Shown here: in pieces, positions 1-8,430 of the stretch | Position numbering within the stretch: the first letter of the stretch is position 1 | Layout: every line of letters begins with the position of its first letter | DNA from: Methanobacteriota archaeon | GTDB taxonomy: Archaea; Thermoplasmatota; Poseidoniia; MGIII; CG-Epi1 | Direction of reading: 5' to 3' | NCBI GenBank assembly: GCA_029977605.1 | Contig: JAPOKN010000002.1 | Coordinates: 12,578 to 76,577, forward strand | DNA length: 64,000 nucleotides | Program-made: the position numbers and the translations under genes | The notes under the pieces: generated by a model | What the model was told of the DNA's origin: nothing | The model's database searches: none | The model's input: the letters and a program-made list of their open reading frames with translations, nothing else

Positions 1-1031
1 ATATTCAATAAATTACTTTGGAGTTTATGATCTTCACCCAAAATGTTGAGTGCTTTATTGAATCTAGTAAATTTATTGAGATGATAGGCTATATCTCTAG
101 TAGTGTACAAGCTTAAACCATTATTACGTGTAAAGAAAAACTTTTGATTCCTGCCTGCAATGTTCTTGCCTTCTAAATTAAGGTAAAAAGCACCTTTTTC
201 TTCAGCACATATGTTACTCTTTTTTAGAGATTTAATCACTACATTAACGCTACCATCAAGAATTAAATCTGATTCATGGAAATACGAATCTGCCTCAGCG
301 TTTAATCTCTTAAGTGATGATTTCATACCAGAAAGCATCATTTCTGCAGCCTCTTTAACTTCCATTAATGCTTCTTTATCTCCGCTTTCGATAAGCTCCA
401 TTTTCTTATAAATTTTAGACTTAATGTTTTCATCGCTCTTTAAGGCTTCAGAGGCCTGCCTATAACATTCGACTAATCTGTGATCTTGTTTATTAGAATC
501 CCCTCCCTTAAAATTTTTAATTCCATAAGCAACTGTAGCGGCTTGCCTACCTGTATCGTTTACATAATATTCTGTTGAAACTTTATATCCATAATATTTA
601 AGAAGTCTAGAAACACTATCTCCAATAATTGGATTTCGTGCCCTACCCATATGGAAAGGACCTGTTGCATTAGCTGAAGTGTGCTCTAATAAAATAGAAT
701 TTGCCTTTGAGACTCCTCTTCCATATTCACTAAGATTAATATCGGCAAATATATCTTCCGATAAAAGTTCCCAATCTAGAACTATATTACAGAAAGCCTT
801 AACCACAAAAGTTTCTTTAATTAATTCAATATCATATATCATCTCTGAAACATTTTTTGCAACTTCTTGAGGACTTTTCTTTAAAGCTTGAGCCCCAGGA
901 AAGCAAATTATGGAGATATCGCCTTGAATAGGATTCTCATCTATGGGAAGTATAGGGTAATTATTCTCCTTAAATATTTTATTTATGTCTGAAATTACTG
1001 AAAATTTAGCTTCCTCTAAATTTCTGCTCAC
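1..1031 (-). CDS. argS: Arginyl-tRNA synthetase, C-terminal part cut off by the window edge
   Basis: Class I arginyl-tRNA synthetase, which charges tRNA-Arg in the cytosol. I translated it from a GTG at 1031. There is no stop before the window edge, so the last third, including the anticodon-binding domain, is missing. The catalytic signature SANATGPFHMGRARN near residue 120 is the ArgRS form of the HIGH motif. The NDTGRQ motif follows soon after, and GEDHKLQS, typical of the ArgRS Rossmann fold, lies near the cut end. The N-terminal Add1-like region is present. The next gene upstream on this strand (PAC2) ends at 1062, about 30 nt away, so co-transcription is possible. Identity is certain; the GTG start is likely because no better in-frame start precedes it. 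Confidence 0.93.
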   Translation of the reverse strand, partial: MSRNLEEAKFSVISDINKIFKENNYPILPIDENPIQGDISIICFPGAQALKKSPQEVAKNVSEMIYDIELIKETFVVKAFCNIVLDWELLSEDIFADINLSEYGRGVSKANSILLEHTSANATGPFHMGRARNPIIGDSVSRLLKYYGYKVSTEYYVNDTGRQAATVAYGIKNFKGGDSNKQDHRLVECYRQASEALKSDENIKSKIYKKMELIESGDKEALMEVKEAAEMMLSGMKSSLKRLNAEADSYFHESDLILDGSVNVVIKSLKKSNICAEEKGAFYLNLEGKNIAGRNQKFFFTRNNGLSLYTTRDIAYHLNKFTRFNKALNILGEDHKLQSNLLN

Positions 1032-1061
1032 GATTATGTGTAAATATATGTTGTTTTAAAC

Positions 1062-1820
1062 TTATCCAATATATCTTGGAATTGAATTGTTAGTATCTGA
1101 TGGCACTTGTTCAGTCACTTTCTGTAACTCTTTTTCAAGAGAAGCTGCTTCCTCAAGGAGGGGCTTTGGATCTAAGTCAATCTCTAATAATAATTTATCT
1201 ATTGCCTCAATAATCTTGGAAGCTGCAAGAGCATCTGGAATATCTTCTTCAACTTCAGCAAGAAGACCCAAAACGTTTACCGAGCGTAATCTGCCCTGAT
1301 TCAACATAACTCCAGTGAAACCACCAATCGTTCCAAATTCAAAAGGAGTTACTTTAGCATTACTTATCCAATCTTTTGAAGCTTCCGTAGAACTTACTCC
1401 GTAAACAATACTTTCCTTATTCTCAACTTTCTGGGGAATTGAAAATCCTTCGCCAATTATAAAGCTCGTACATCCTTTTTCTTTGGCCCAATCAAATATA
1501 CAGTCAACCAATTCTTTTGTTGCAGAAACAGGTGGAACAAAATCGCTGACACATATGACTATTTGGTTACATTTCCCATTGTTGCAAATCTGCTCACCAG
1601 CGTAAAGCCTCATAGGATGATTAGGAATGCCCTCTTTAACTACAGATATCGAAGGGAATGCTGCACCATCTATAATTCCTACTTGCTCTAGCTTAAGATT
1701 ATTAACCAAAAAGTTTGCTACTATATTACCAACTAAGCCAACACCAGGTAAACCACAAATAAATGTAGAGCCCTTGAAATTTTTCCCAGATGTTTGGTGT
1801 ATTATTATATCGCTACTCAT
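1062..1820 (-). CDS. PAC2-family proteasome assembly chaperone (PbaB-like)
   Basis: A 252-residue PAC2 (DUF75) protein. Archaeal members such as PbaA/PbaB help assemble the 20S proteasome or act as ATP-independent chaperones in the cytosol. The diagnostic start of the fold is visible: a strand followed by CGLPGVGLVGN at residues 22-32, then ISVVKEGIPNHPMRLYAG, as in archaeal PAC2 proteins. A central segment, SFIIGEGFSIP, and the glycine-rich GTIGGFTGVMLNQGR loop also fit. A charged helix ends the protein, as is usual for PbaB. The ATG overlaps the stop of the acidic-tail gene upstream by 4 nt, so the two are translationally coupled. The family is certain; the exact partner is inferred. Confidence 0.88.
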   Translation of the reverse strand: MSSDIIIHQTSGKNFKGSTFICGLPGVGLVGNIVANFLVNNLKLEQVGIIDGAAFPSISVVKEGIPNHPMRLYAGEQICNNGKCNQIVICVSDFVPPVSATKELVDCIFDWAKEKGCTSFIIGEGFSIPQKVENKESIVYGVSSTEASKDWISNAKVTPFEFGTIGGFTGVMLNQGRLRSVNVLGLLAEVEEDIPDALAASKIIEAIDKLLLEIDLDPKPLLEEAASLEKELQKVTEQVPSDTNNSIPRYIG

Positions 1821-2161
1821 AGAAGTTCATCTAAATCTGCATCTTCTTCAAGATCAGGTAAATCAGAATCATCATCTAACAAGTCGCCCAAGTCATCGTC
1901 GATTTCCTCTTCATCATCAGAATCATTAAAATCTTCTTTTAATGAGCCTCCACCAACAACTTTCAACCTTGTCCAAAGTGAAAATTCAGTAATATCGCTG
2001 CGACTTGCAAATCTTTTCGCATCACTTACTGTTCTAAATTTTCCAAGAACGGGGTCACCTTCACCTGGCTCTGCAGGTAACATTACGTATCTCTCTTTAT
2101 TTACGATGTCGCCAACAAGAAGACGGACTGCTTTGAGAACTTCGGGATTCGATTCAGACAT
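1817..2161 (-). CDS. Small protein with an acidic tail, function unknown
   Basis: I do not recognise this 114-residue protein. The first 75 residues form a compact mixed domain (motifs AVRLLVGDIVNKERYVMLP and RFASRSDITEFSLWTRL). The rest is an extremely acidic tail of Asp, Glu and Leu from about residue 80 to the end. It starts an operon with the PAC2 gene (4-nt overlap) and is driven by the minus-strand reading of a TATA box at 2191-2198, about 30 nt from its ATG. The acidic tail could bind a basic partner such as a ribosomal or nucleic-acid-binding protein, but that is speculation. Conserved gene order with PAC2 would be the best clue to its role. Confidence 0.75.
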   Translation of the reverse strand: MSESNPEVLKAVRLLVGDIVNKERYVMLPAEPGEGDPVLGKFRTVSDAKRFASRSDITEFSLWTRLKVVGGGSLKEDFNDSDDEEEIDDDLGDLLDDDSDLPDLEEDADLDELL

Positions 2162-2190
2162 ATTAACTCTAACATACCTATCTAACCACG

Positions 2191-2198
2191 TTTAAATA
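2191..2198. promoter_or_regulatory. Shared divergent TATA box (TTTAAATA / TATTTAAA)
   Basis: The 76-nt gap between the acidic-tail gene (minus, ATG at 2161) and tyrS (plus, ATG at 2238) holds a single good TATA element, which reads as an archaeal TATA box on both strands. Start sites about 25 nt away would fall near 2170 on the minus strand, close to its ATG, and near 2220 on the plus strand. Confidence 0.6.
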
Positions 2199-2237
2199 CT
2201 TTTTTGGTAGCCTATGAGAAACCAAAGCAGTTAATTA

Positions 2238-3281
2238 ATGGCTTGTTTCGGTATAAATATGTCTGAACGTAAGTCACTTGTAATGAGAGGAGTTTCAGAA
2301 TGTGTTACCGAAGATGAATTAGATAATTTGCTTGCAAATAAAGAAACTCCAAGAGCTTACGTCGGATTTGAGCCCTCAGGATTATTGCATGCTGGGTCTC
2401 TAGTTCCCATGCTAAAATGTAAAGAACTTGTTGATGCTGGTTTTGAAGTCACAATACTTTTAGCTGATTGGCACGGATACATTAATGATAAACTCGGAGG
2501 TAGTTGGGATAACTTGAATGCAGGTGTAGAGTATCAAAGACAAATGTTTTCCATATTTTGCCCAGGGGTTAAGTTCAAAACTGCAAGTGAAGTCGTTAAC
2601 CAAGATGGTTACTGGGAAATGGTTCTTCGTGTTTCTAAAGTAAGTAGCTTGAAAAGAATGCGTAGAGCGCTATCGATAATGGGAAGAGACGAAAAAGAAG
2701 GTGATAAAGACATGTCTAAATTTTTCTATCCAGCTATGCAAGCTACTGACATCTACGCTTTAGATGCGGATTTGGCACTTGGAGGGATGGATCAAAGACA
2801 CGCACACATGTTGGCAAGAGATGCTGCTGATAAATTGAAACTGCGAAAACCTGTTGCACTCCATACACCACTTCTTGGTTCGCTATCTGGACCTGGTAGA
2901 ATGGATACCGATGTTAAAATGTCTAAATCAGACCCAACAGGAACCTTGTTAATTCACGATAATAAGAAAAAGCTAACTAAGAAATTGTCTAAGGCATACT
3001 GCCCCCCTGAAAGAAAAGGAAATCCAGTTCTAGATCTCTGGCAACATTTACTAGAACCAGCACTTGGTAACATAGTAATTGAAAGGCCTGAAAAGTTTGG
3101 AGGAAATTTAAGTTTTGAATCATATGAAAAATTAGAGTTGGCTTATACATCCGGCTCATTGCACCCTCTCGATTTAAAAAATGGAACTGCAGCAGCTCTT
3201 TTCCAACTGGTAAAGCCATTGCAGGATTCCTGTGCAGCAGAACCTGAAAACTACGAAAACTTACTATCTGCAATTCAATAA
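2238..3281 (+). CDS. tyrS: Tyrosyl-tRNA synthetase, archaeal type
   Basis: Class I TyrRS that charges tRNA-Tyr. It is 347 residues, close to the usual archaeal length. Visible motifs are the HIGH-like region YVGFEPSGLLHAG at about residues 41-53, LLADWHGYIND, the tyrosine-pocket signature GGMDQRHAHMLARD near residue 180, and KMSKSDPTG as the KMSKS loop. The C-terminus (GNIVIERPEKFGGNLSF, then LHPLDLKN) matches the archaeal/eukaryotic subgroup rather than bacterial TyrRS. A second in-frame ATG at 2259 gives the N-terminus MSERKSL and is a credible alternative start. The gene ends convergently on the DUF309 gene with an 18-nt overlap. Confidence 0.96.
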   Translation: MACFGINMSERKSLVMRGVSECVTEDELDNLLANKETPRAYVGFEPSGLLHAGSLVPMLKCKELVDAGFEVTILLADWHGYINDKLGGSWDNLNAGVEYQRQMFSIFCPGVKFKTASEVVNQDGYWEMVLRVSKVSSLKRMRRALSIMGRDEKEGDKDMSKFFYPAMQATDIYALDADLALGGMDQRHAHMLARDAADKLKLRKPVALHTPLLGSLSGPGRMDTDVKMSKSDPTGTLLIHDNKKKLTKKLSKAYCPPERKGNPVLDLWQHLLEPALGNIVIERPEKFGGNLSFESYEKLELAYTSGSLHPLDLKNGTAAALFQLVKPLQDSCAAEPENYENLLSAIQ

Positions 3282-3635
3282 TTTAGGAGGCACTTTACTT
3301 GAAATTCCTGAAATATCTAAAGCATTTGGGACTGACAAAATCATTTCAGCAATCCATTCCCTAAGTTCTATTAAATTAATTTTTCTGTAATCTTCTGGAA
3401 ATGTATGCAATAACTCAGGTAACTGCCTCATTAATCTTTGAGCTGCACCCAAATTTCCAGTTTCAATGTGCACAGCGAGAGCATCTACTTGAGCTAATGT
3501 TTGAACTATATCTTTCTCGTCACGATTATCTAATTCAAGCCAAATATCTTCGAATATTTCATGAGCTTCATGATAATTTTCCCTATTATGTTCTTTTATC
3601 GCCCTTTCCCAAAGTTTGTTTATTAATTCAGACAT
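3264..3635 (-). CDS. DUF309 family protein
   Basis: A 123-residue all-helical protein. The motif NYHEAHEIFEDIWLEL near residue 20 is the DUF309 signature, where the His and Glu/Asp residues are conserved. The family has no established biochemical role. I chose the ATG at 3635 rather than the TTG one codon earlier, since that TTG directly abuts the stop of the upstream thioesterase gene at 3639. It appears to be the last gene of a pepF-thioesterase-DUF309 operon. Its 3' end runs 18 nt into the 3' end of tyrS on the other strand. Confidence 0.8.
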   Translation of the reverse strand: MSELINKLWERAIKEHNRENYHEAHEIFEDIWLELDNRDEKDIVQTLAQVDALAVHIETGNLGAAQRLMRQLPELLHTFPEDYRKINLIELREWIAEMILSVPNALDISGISSKVPPKLLNCR

Positions 3636-3638
3636 CAA

Positions 3639-4217
3639 TTAATGCCAGCGATGATATGCAGGATGGCCTTCTTTTACTGCAACAAATAAGCCCCGACCTG
3701 TAGCACATGTCTTACCGTCTGCTTTCAACTCAATTATAACTTCGGCCCGGTCCTCCTGTAAAGCTAAAACTCTACTGTTTAGTTTTAACTTTATTCCTAG
3801 AGGTGTTGGCCTCTTTAACTTAATTTCATACTGAGCCGTTACAGTGCATTGTGGTTTTTCCCAATTATTCTTATCCATTATTGCAATTGCTGCGGTCCAG
3901 TTTCCATGACAGTCAATCAGCGAACCTATAATGCCACCATTAATCACTCCTGGAAAAGCTTGATGTTTTTCCTCACACTCAAACTCTGCAATAAGGCCGC
4001 CTTTAGAACGATAAGACTTGATCTGTAAACCGTCTTTGTTCGAAGGACCGCAGCCGAAACATATAGAATTAGGTGCAAATTCGTCTTGAACTGGAAGTCC
4101 GCTCAAAATTGAATTTTTATTATCTGTCTTGATTTGTATATCTGCCTTATTTGATGGACTGCAATTAGAACAGCTGTGATCTGAGGAAAAAGAATCTTCA
4201 ACAGTATGATCGCTCAT
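3639..4217 (-). CDS. Hotdog-fold thioesterase (PaaI/acyl-CoA thioesterase type) with a duplicated N-terminal Cys motif
   Basis: A 192-residue hotdog-fold protein, probably hydrolysing acyl-CoA thioesters in the cytosol. The core has the substrate loop HQAFPGVINGGIIGSLIDCHG near residues 90-110, the usual PaaI-like helix signature, and the partner strands LGIKLKLNSRV and GRGLFVAV. The family normally begins at the segment CFGCGPSNKDGLQIK. Here about 50 extra residues precede it, and they contain an imperfect copy of the same motif (CSNCSPSNKADIQIK), which looks like a partial N-terminal duplication. The ATG overlaps the end of pepF by 4 nt, so the two are co-translated. The fold is secure; the substrate is unknown. 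Confidence 0.82.
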   Translation of the reverse strand: MSDHTVEDSFSSDHSCSNCSPSNKADIQIKTDNKNSILSGLPVQDEFAPNSICFGCGPSNKDGLQIKSYRSKGGLIAEFECEEKHQAFPGVINGGIIGSLIDCHGNWTAAIAIMDKNNWEKPQCTVTAQYEIKLKRPTPLGIKLKLNSRVLALQEDRAEVIIELKADGKTCATGRGLFVAVKEGHPAYHRWH

Positions 4218-5917
4218 GACAATTCCTTAATCTGTTCCTCTATTAAACTTGCTGCGTACTCTAGAGTCTTATCATCGAATCTAAATTTAGCTCCTGCAGC
4301 TTCATATAAATCTGGAAGTGTTGCATTGCCACCAAGACCTAATGCAGCTTTGTAGTCTTCAATAGCTTTATTTTCATCCTCCAAGGAATTACCCCATATT
4401 TGTATTGCACCTAGCTGAGCCATTCCATATTCAACATAATAGAATGGAACATGGTAAATGTGTAACTTGTTGTGCCAACCTGTAGCAATTATGTCATCAC
4501 ATCCACTATAATCTATGTGCTCAGACATTTGAAATCTTTTCCAAAGGTTAGTCCATTCCTCGTCGCAATTATTTGGATCTAACGCATCTTCGGGGTTGGT
4601 ATAGGCCCAGTGCTGAAATGCATCTACAACTGCCATATATGGCCAAAACATAATGACTTTTTCTAAATGTTCAATTCTTGCCCTTGCAGAGTCTTGTTCA
4701 GAGTAGAAACCTCCATCTTTCTTAGTCAAGAAGGGAGAAGCTAGAAGTTCCATAGCCATTGATGCAACCTCAGCAAATTCCATTCCAACATCTCTTTGGC
4801 TGTTGTAGGGTAAATCCGCAGATTCAAAGACATGGAACGCGTGACCGCCCTCATGAATCATCGTCTGAACATCGCTATGTGTTCCAACGGCATTCATAAA
4901 GATGAAAGGTAGACGTTGATAGGGATATTCAGTACAATAACCACCGGGAGCTTTGCCCTTACGATTGCCTAAATCCAATAAGCCCTTCTTTCTCATTATC
5001 CCAAAATGATTGCCTAAGTCAGAATCTACTGAGCTAAATATATTATGACATTTTTCTTCTAATTCACTAGCATTTTCAAAAGGAACAAGAGCCTCTCTTC
5101 CAAATATATCTACACTTAAGTCCCATGGTTTTAGTTTGTCGAGACCAAGTGCTTCCTTACGCTTTTGAAGTAATTTATTTGCTAAAGGTACAATGATCTT
5201 CTCGATAGAATCATGAAATGTTAAGCAATCATCAGGAGTGTAATCAAATCTTTTCAAATATTCCCATCTCCAAGCTCTGTAGTCGTCATAACCTGAATTC
5301 TTAGCAATTGACATACGAATCTTGAGAATCTGCTTCCAAATTTGGTTTATCTCATCCCTATCCTTAAGTCTCCTGGCTGAAGCTAATTTCCAAGCTTTTT
5401 CACGTTCATTTCTATCTGTTTCTAGCATGACAGGAGATAATCGAGTTAACGTAACCTCTTCATCGTCCCAATTTACTGTTTGGGAACCTATAATCGCATC
5501 ATATTCTTTTGATAGCTTCGCGTCGGAAGTGTGAAGAGGAAGATTATCTTTTGAAAATAACTCCACTTCACTTTTCATTCCTCTCAAGGGAATTTCAAAA
5601 TTGTCGGGTGATAATTCGGACTCTAAAAATTTTATTTTGAGTGTTTGGTTTCTAGAACTTACATTTTCACTTATGTCTTCAAGAAATCTGTGATACCTAG
5701 ACTTAGCTTCTTCGTCTGCAGTGTCCACAGTAGTAGAAACATATACTGAGGTTCCAACTTCCCCAATTAGTTCAGATAAATCAGACCAATACTTCATCCA
5801 GTCTGAAATGTTTTCTGAAGTTAAACCTGAATTCTCCAAATAATCGAAAAAAGGAATATATTTATCCCAGGACCAATCCATCATTTGGCTGCTATCTTTT
5901 GGTAAGACATGATTCAT
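4214..5917 (-). CDS. pepF: Oligoendopeptidase F (M3 metallopeptidase)
   Basis: A cytosolic zinc peptidase of family M3 that degrades short peptides. It is 567 residues, normal for PepF. The zinc motif HEGGHAFH lies at about residues 355-362. The downstream EFAEVASMAMELL supplies the third ligand Glu and the characteristic Ser/Met helix. The C-terminal PFYYVEYGMAQLGA-like segment binds substrate in PepF structures. There is no signal peptide, so it acts inside the cell on imported peptides. It is followed by the thioesterase and DUF309 genes with minimal spacing. It fits the protein-scavenging theme of the M6 and M24 peptidases in this window. Confidence 0.94.
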   Translation of the reverse strand: MNHVLPKDSSQMMDWSWDKYIPFFDYLENSGLTSENISDWMKYWSDLSELIGEVGTSVYVSTTVDTADEEAKSRYHRFLEDISENVSSRNQTLKIKFLESELSPDNFEIPLRGMKSEVELFSKDNLPLHTSDAKLSKEYDAIIGSQTVNWDDEEVTLTRLSPVMLETDRNEREKAWKLASARRLKDRDEINQIWKQILKIRMSIAKNSGYDDYRAWRWEYLKRFDYTPDDCLTFHDSIEKIIVPLANKLLQKRKEALGLDKLKPWDLSVDIFGREALVPFENASELEEKCHNIFSSVDSDLGNHFGIMRKKGLLDLGNRKGKAPGGYCTEYPYQRLPFIFMNAVGTHSDVQTMIHEGGHAFHVFESADLPYNSQRDVGMEFAEVASMAMELLASPFLTKKDGGFYSEQDSARARIEHLEKVIMFWPYMAVVDAFQHWAYTNPEDALDPNNCDEEWTNLWKRFQMSEHIDYSGCDDIIATGWHNKLHIYHVPFYYVEYGMAQLGAIQIWGNSLEDENKAIEDYKAALGLGGNATLPDLYEAAGAKFRFDDKTLEYAASLIEEQIKELS

Positions 5918-5953
5918 ACCACGTCAAAAAGAATGCTCTATTTTAGAATCACT

Positions 5954-8323
5954 TTAATTGACTTTAAGAACTTTAAAAGTTGTTGGGCCTACTTTTACTT
6001 CATCGCCTTCTTTTGAACCCTCGAGTGATTTACCTATAGGGTTTGACAACGGTATTTTCCCTTGCGGAATATTTGCATCTTCTTGGTTAACTAATTCAAA
6101 AGTGTGTTCTGTTTCCTTTGTCAAATTTTTAACAACTAGGCTAGTTCCTACAGAAGCTCCTGTCGATGAAGATGATTCAGCTTCTACAGGCTTATTCAAA
6201 CTTTCAATACGTGCTTCCTTTATTTTATCTTCCAATTCTTTGTTACTATCCGAAAGACTCTGAACCTCTGCATTCATTTCGTCAGCCATTTCTCTTTCTT
6301 TCGGTATTTCAATTTCCATCGCCTTAATCTTTCGCTCAGTATCTTCTTCACTGCCTATAGTTGTTCCTCGAAGGAATTCTAAATCTTCTTTTAGCTTTTC
6401 ATGCTCTGTCTTCTCAGCCTCTAGCAATCTCTCTGCCTTATTTCTCTCATCAATGCTAATGTTTAGTTCCGCTTTGGCATCCTCAAATTGTTTCTTGAGT
6501 GTTTGCATAACTTTACTCACTTGTTGTGATGCATTTTCTAAAGCTGCTAAATCTTTCTGAGTCTTTTCTTTACTCCTAACTTCAATCTTTAATTCATCAT
6601 CAATTTTCTTATTAGATTCTTTTTGATTGTCAACCTGCTCTTGTAATTCCTTAAGCGAATCAGTCATACTAAGTATTTCATTTTCTTTTTGCCTGAATTG
6701 TTCACTACTTTGCTCGAGTTCAATTATTGTTTGCCTTTCAATATCTAATTCATTCATCGTTAATGATGCCTTTTCTCTTGCGTCATTAAGTTCTTTCTTT
6801 GCCTTTTCTAAGTTTGTAGTCAATGTCGTAAATTTATCATTAATTCTTTTCTTATTTTTTTCCATTAATTTGACCTCTCTATCCAATTCTTTTCTTCTAT
6901 TGATAGCCTCATTTCTTTCTGCAAGGGCCGATTTTTCCCTTTCATTAGCTTCTAAAGTATGTTGTTCCAATTCCATAATCTCTTTTTCTAAATTGTTCTT
7001 TTCTTGAACCGTTTTATCATATGAAGCTTTAACTGAATCATAAGACTCCAAAGCATTAACTGTATCTGGTTTCTCTAATTTCAATTTCCTCTCAGCGTCA
7101 ACGGCTTTAGTTTCTGCGTCGTCACTCATGGTCCTTAGAGATCCTATTTCTCTGGTCATCCTATCGCTAAGACGCATATCGTTTTCGTGTTTAGCTCTCA
7201 AATCTTCAATTTCTTTTTCAAGATTACTCTTTGCGGAAAGATCATCTAGCAACTCTTTCTCGGCCATTCTAGCTCTCTTCTCAACTTCAGATGTTGCAAT
7301 TCTTGCAGTTTTCAATTTAGATTCTAGAGAACTATTAAGTGTATTCACACTCTGATTTAAGGCTGTAATACGATCTAATTCGTTTTCTAAGTCATCAATA
7401 CCGTCATAATCTATGTCACTGGTTGAAGCACGAACATCTTCAATTCTTTTTTCGGCCTCTTTCAACCTTTCTTCAGTATCTTCAAATTCTTGCATTAATT
7501 CTTTGCTTTTTTCTAACTCTCCGTCGTGGATTTTTTGCTGTCTTTCAATTAGTTCCTGCTTTTTCAAAATCGCTTGCCATTCTTCATCGATATTTCCTAG
7601 TATGTAGAGCGTTCCTCCCCCAGTAAGAGCAGTACCTATCAAAACAATAAAGAAACCTATTCCTGGACTCCAGGAAACTGGCCCTAATCTTCCAGTGATT
7701 CTATCAGCTTCCCCTGCTTGTAGCTGAACATATTCTTCACAATTTCCCTCGCCATAAAAAGTAAGTAAATTTTTGATACAACCCAGCTCTTTATTCGAAT
7801 CCGAACCTTCAGTATTTGTTGAAGAAAGTGCTACTTCATCTTGTATTAATGCATCTGACCAAGTGGTGTAAAACAAAAAGGTTGACAAAAATCCTACTAT
7901 GAGGACAATAATTGCAAAATATTTCAGATTCTTCAGCGCACTCCTCAAAGTATTCTGATGTAGACTACTAACTGCATTATTTGCCATGTAAGCAACTACC
8001 AAAGCTAAAAGGCCTGCTGCGTACGCAGTCATTTTAGCATTATTGGCGGAATCTACTTTGTTGAGACAATAAATACAGTCTTGACTATCGTAAGTAACTG
8101 AGTTACTATTTCCAGTAGTATCTGTCAGTAAATATGATTCCAAATAATAGTGATACTGGAATGTATTATATTGAGTAACATTTCCAGTTACAGGATCTAC
8201 GGTTTCTCTTGCTCCGTCAATTACAAACCATTTCCCGTAATCTCCAGTACTATTCACTGAAATTAGAATGCAAAGAAATGTAACAACTGCTACCGCTTGT
8301 ATTTGTTGTAATTGCTCTTTCAT
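5954..8323 (-). CDS. Membrane-anchored long coiled-coil protein with a C-terminal GreA/GreB domain
   Basis: A 789-residue protein of unknown function with an unusual architecture. Hydrophobic segments lie near residues 11-23, 97-116, 131-154 and 214-241. The loops between the first two and between the last two are polar and rich in Ser, Thr, Asn and Asp, so they are probably outside the cell. From about 245 to 715 the chain is one almost unbroken charged heptad coiled coil. Residues 721-789 match the C-terminal FKBP-like domain of GreA/GreB: a strand (LVVKNL), a THTFELV-like strand (TEHTFELV), then IPLSNPIGKSLEGS, the counterpart of SVNSPIARGLIGK in E. coli GreA, then GDEVKV and a final strand. 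The acidic GreA tip hairpin cannot be identified within the long coil. It is divergent from the AAA+ membrane gene at 8431. A cytosolic scaffold that reaches a partner through the GreA-like domain is a guess. Confidence 0.8.
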   Translation of the reverse strand: MKEQLQQIQAVAVVTFLCILISVNSTGDYGKWFVIDGARETVDPVTGNVTQYNTFQYHYYLESYLLTDTTGNSNSVTYDSQDCIYCLNKVDSANNAKMTAYAAGLLALVVAYMANNAVSSLHQNTLRSALKNLKYFAIIVLIVGFLSTFLFYTTWSDALIQDEVALSSTNTEGSDSNKELGCIKNLLTFYGEGNCEEYVQLQAGEADRITGRLGPVSWSPGIGFFIVLIGTALTGGGTLYILGNIDEEWQAILKKQELIERQQKIHDGELEKSKELMQEFEDTEERLKEAEKRIEDVRASTSDIDYDGIDDLENELDRITALNQSVNTLNSSLESKLKTARIATSEVEKRARMAEKELLDDLSAKSNLEKEIEDLRAKHENDMRLSDRMTREIGSLRTMSDDAETKAVDAERKLKLEKPDTVNALESYDSVKASYDKTVQEKNNLEKEIMELEQHTLEANEREKSALAERNEAINRRKELDREVKLMEKNKKRINDKFTTLTTNLEKAKKELNDAREKASLTMNELDIERQTIIELEQSSEQFRQKENEILSMTDSLKELQEQVDNQKESNKKIDDELKIEVRSKEKTQKDLAALENASQQVSKVMQTLKKQFEDAKAELNISIDERNKAERLLEAEKTEHEKLKEDLEFLRGTTIGSEEDTERKIKAMEIEIPKEREMADEMNAEVQSLSDSNKELEDKIKEARIESLNKPVEAESSSSTGASVGTSLVVKNLTKETEHTFELVNQEDANIPQGKIPLSNPIGKSLEGSKEGDEVKVGPTTFKVLKVN

Positions 8324-8430
8324 AGAGTTGATTTTACCAGACCTTCTATTTAAAGTTTTTGATTTTCACTGAGTACTAGTGTGAACAAAGCTATGAGATA
8401 ACATTTTAATGGAGTAGTCTGTGAACGGCT

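Noticed and set aside
6627..7007. Open frame on the plus strand inside the coiled-coil gene
   Set aside because: It is antisense to codon-biased coiled-coil sequence; the Ser/Leu/Phe-rich translation is the usual reverse image of Glu/Lys/Asn codons.
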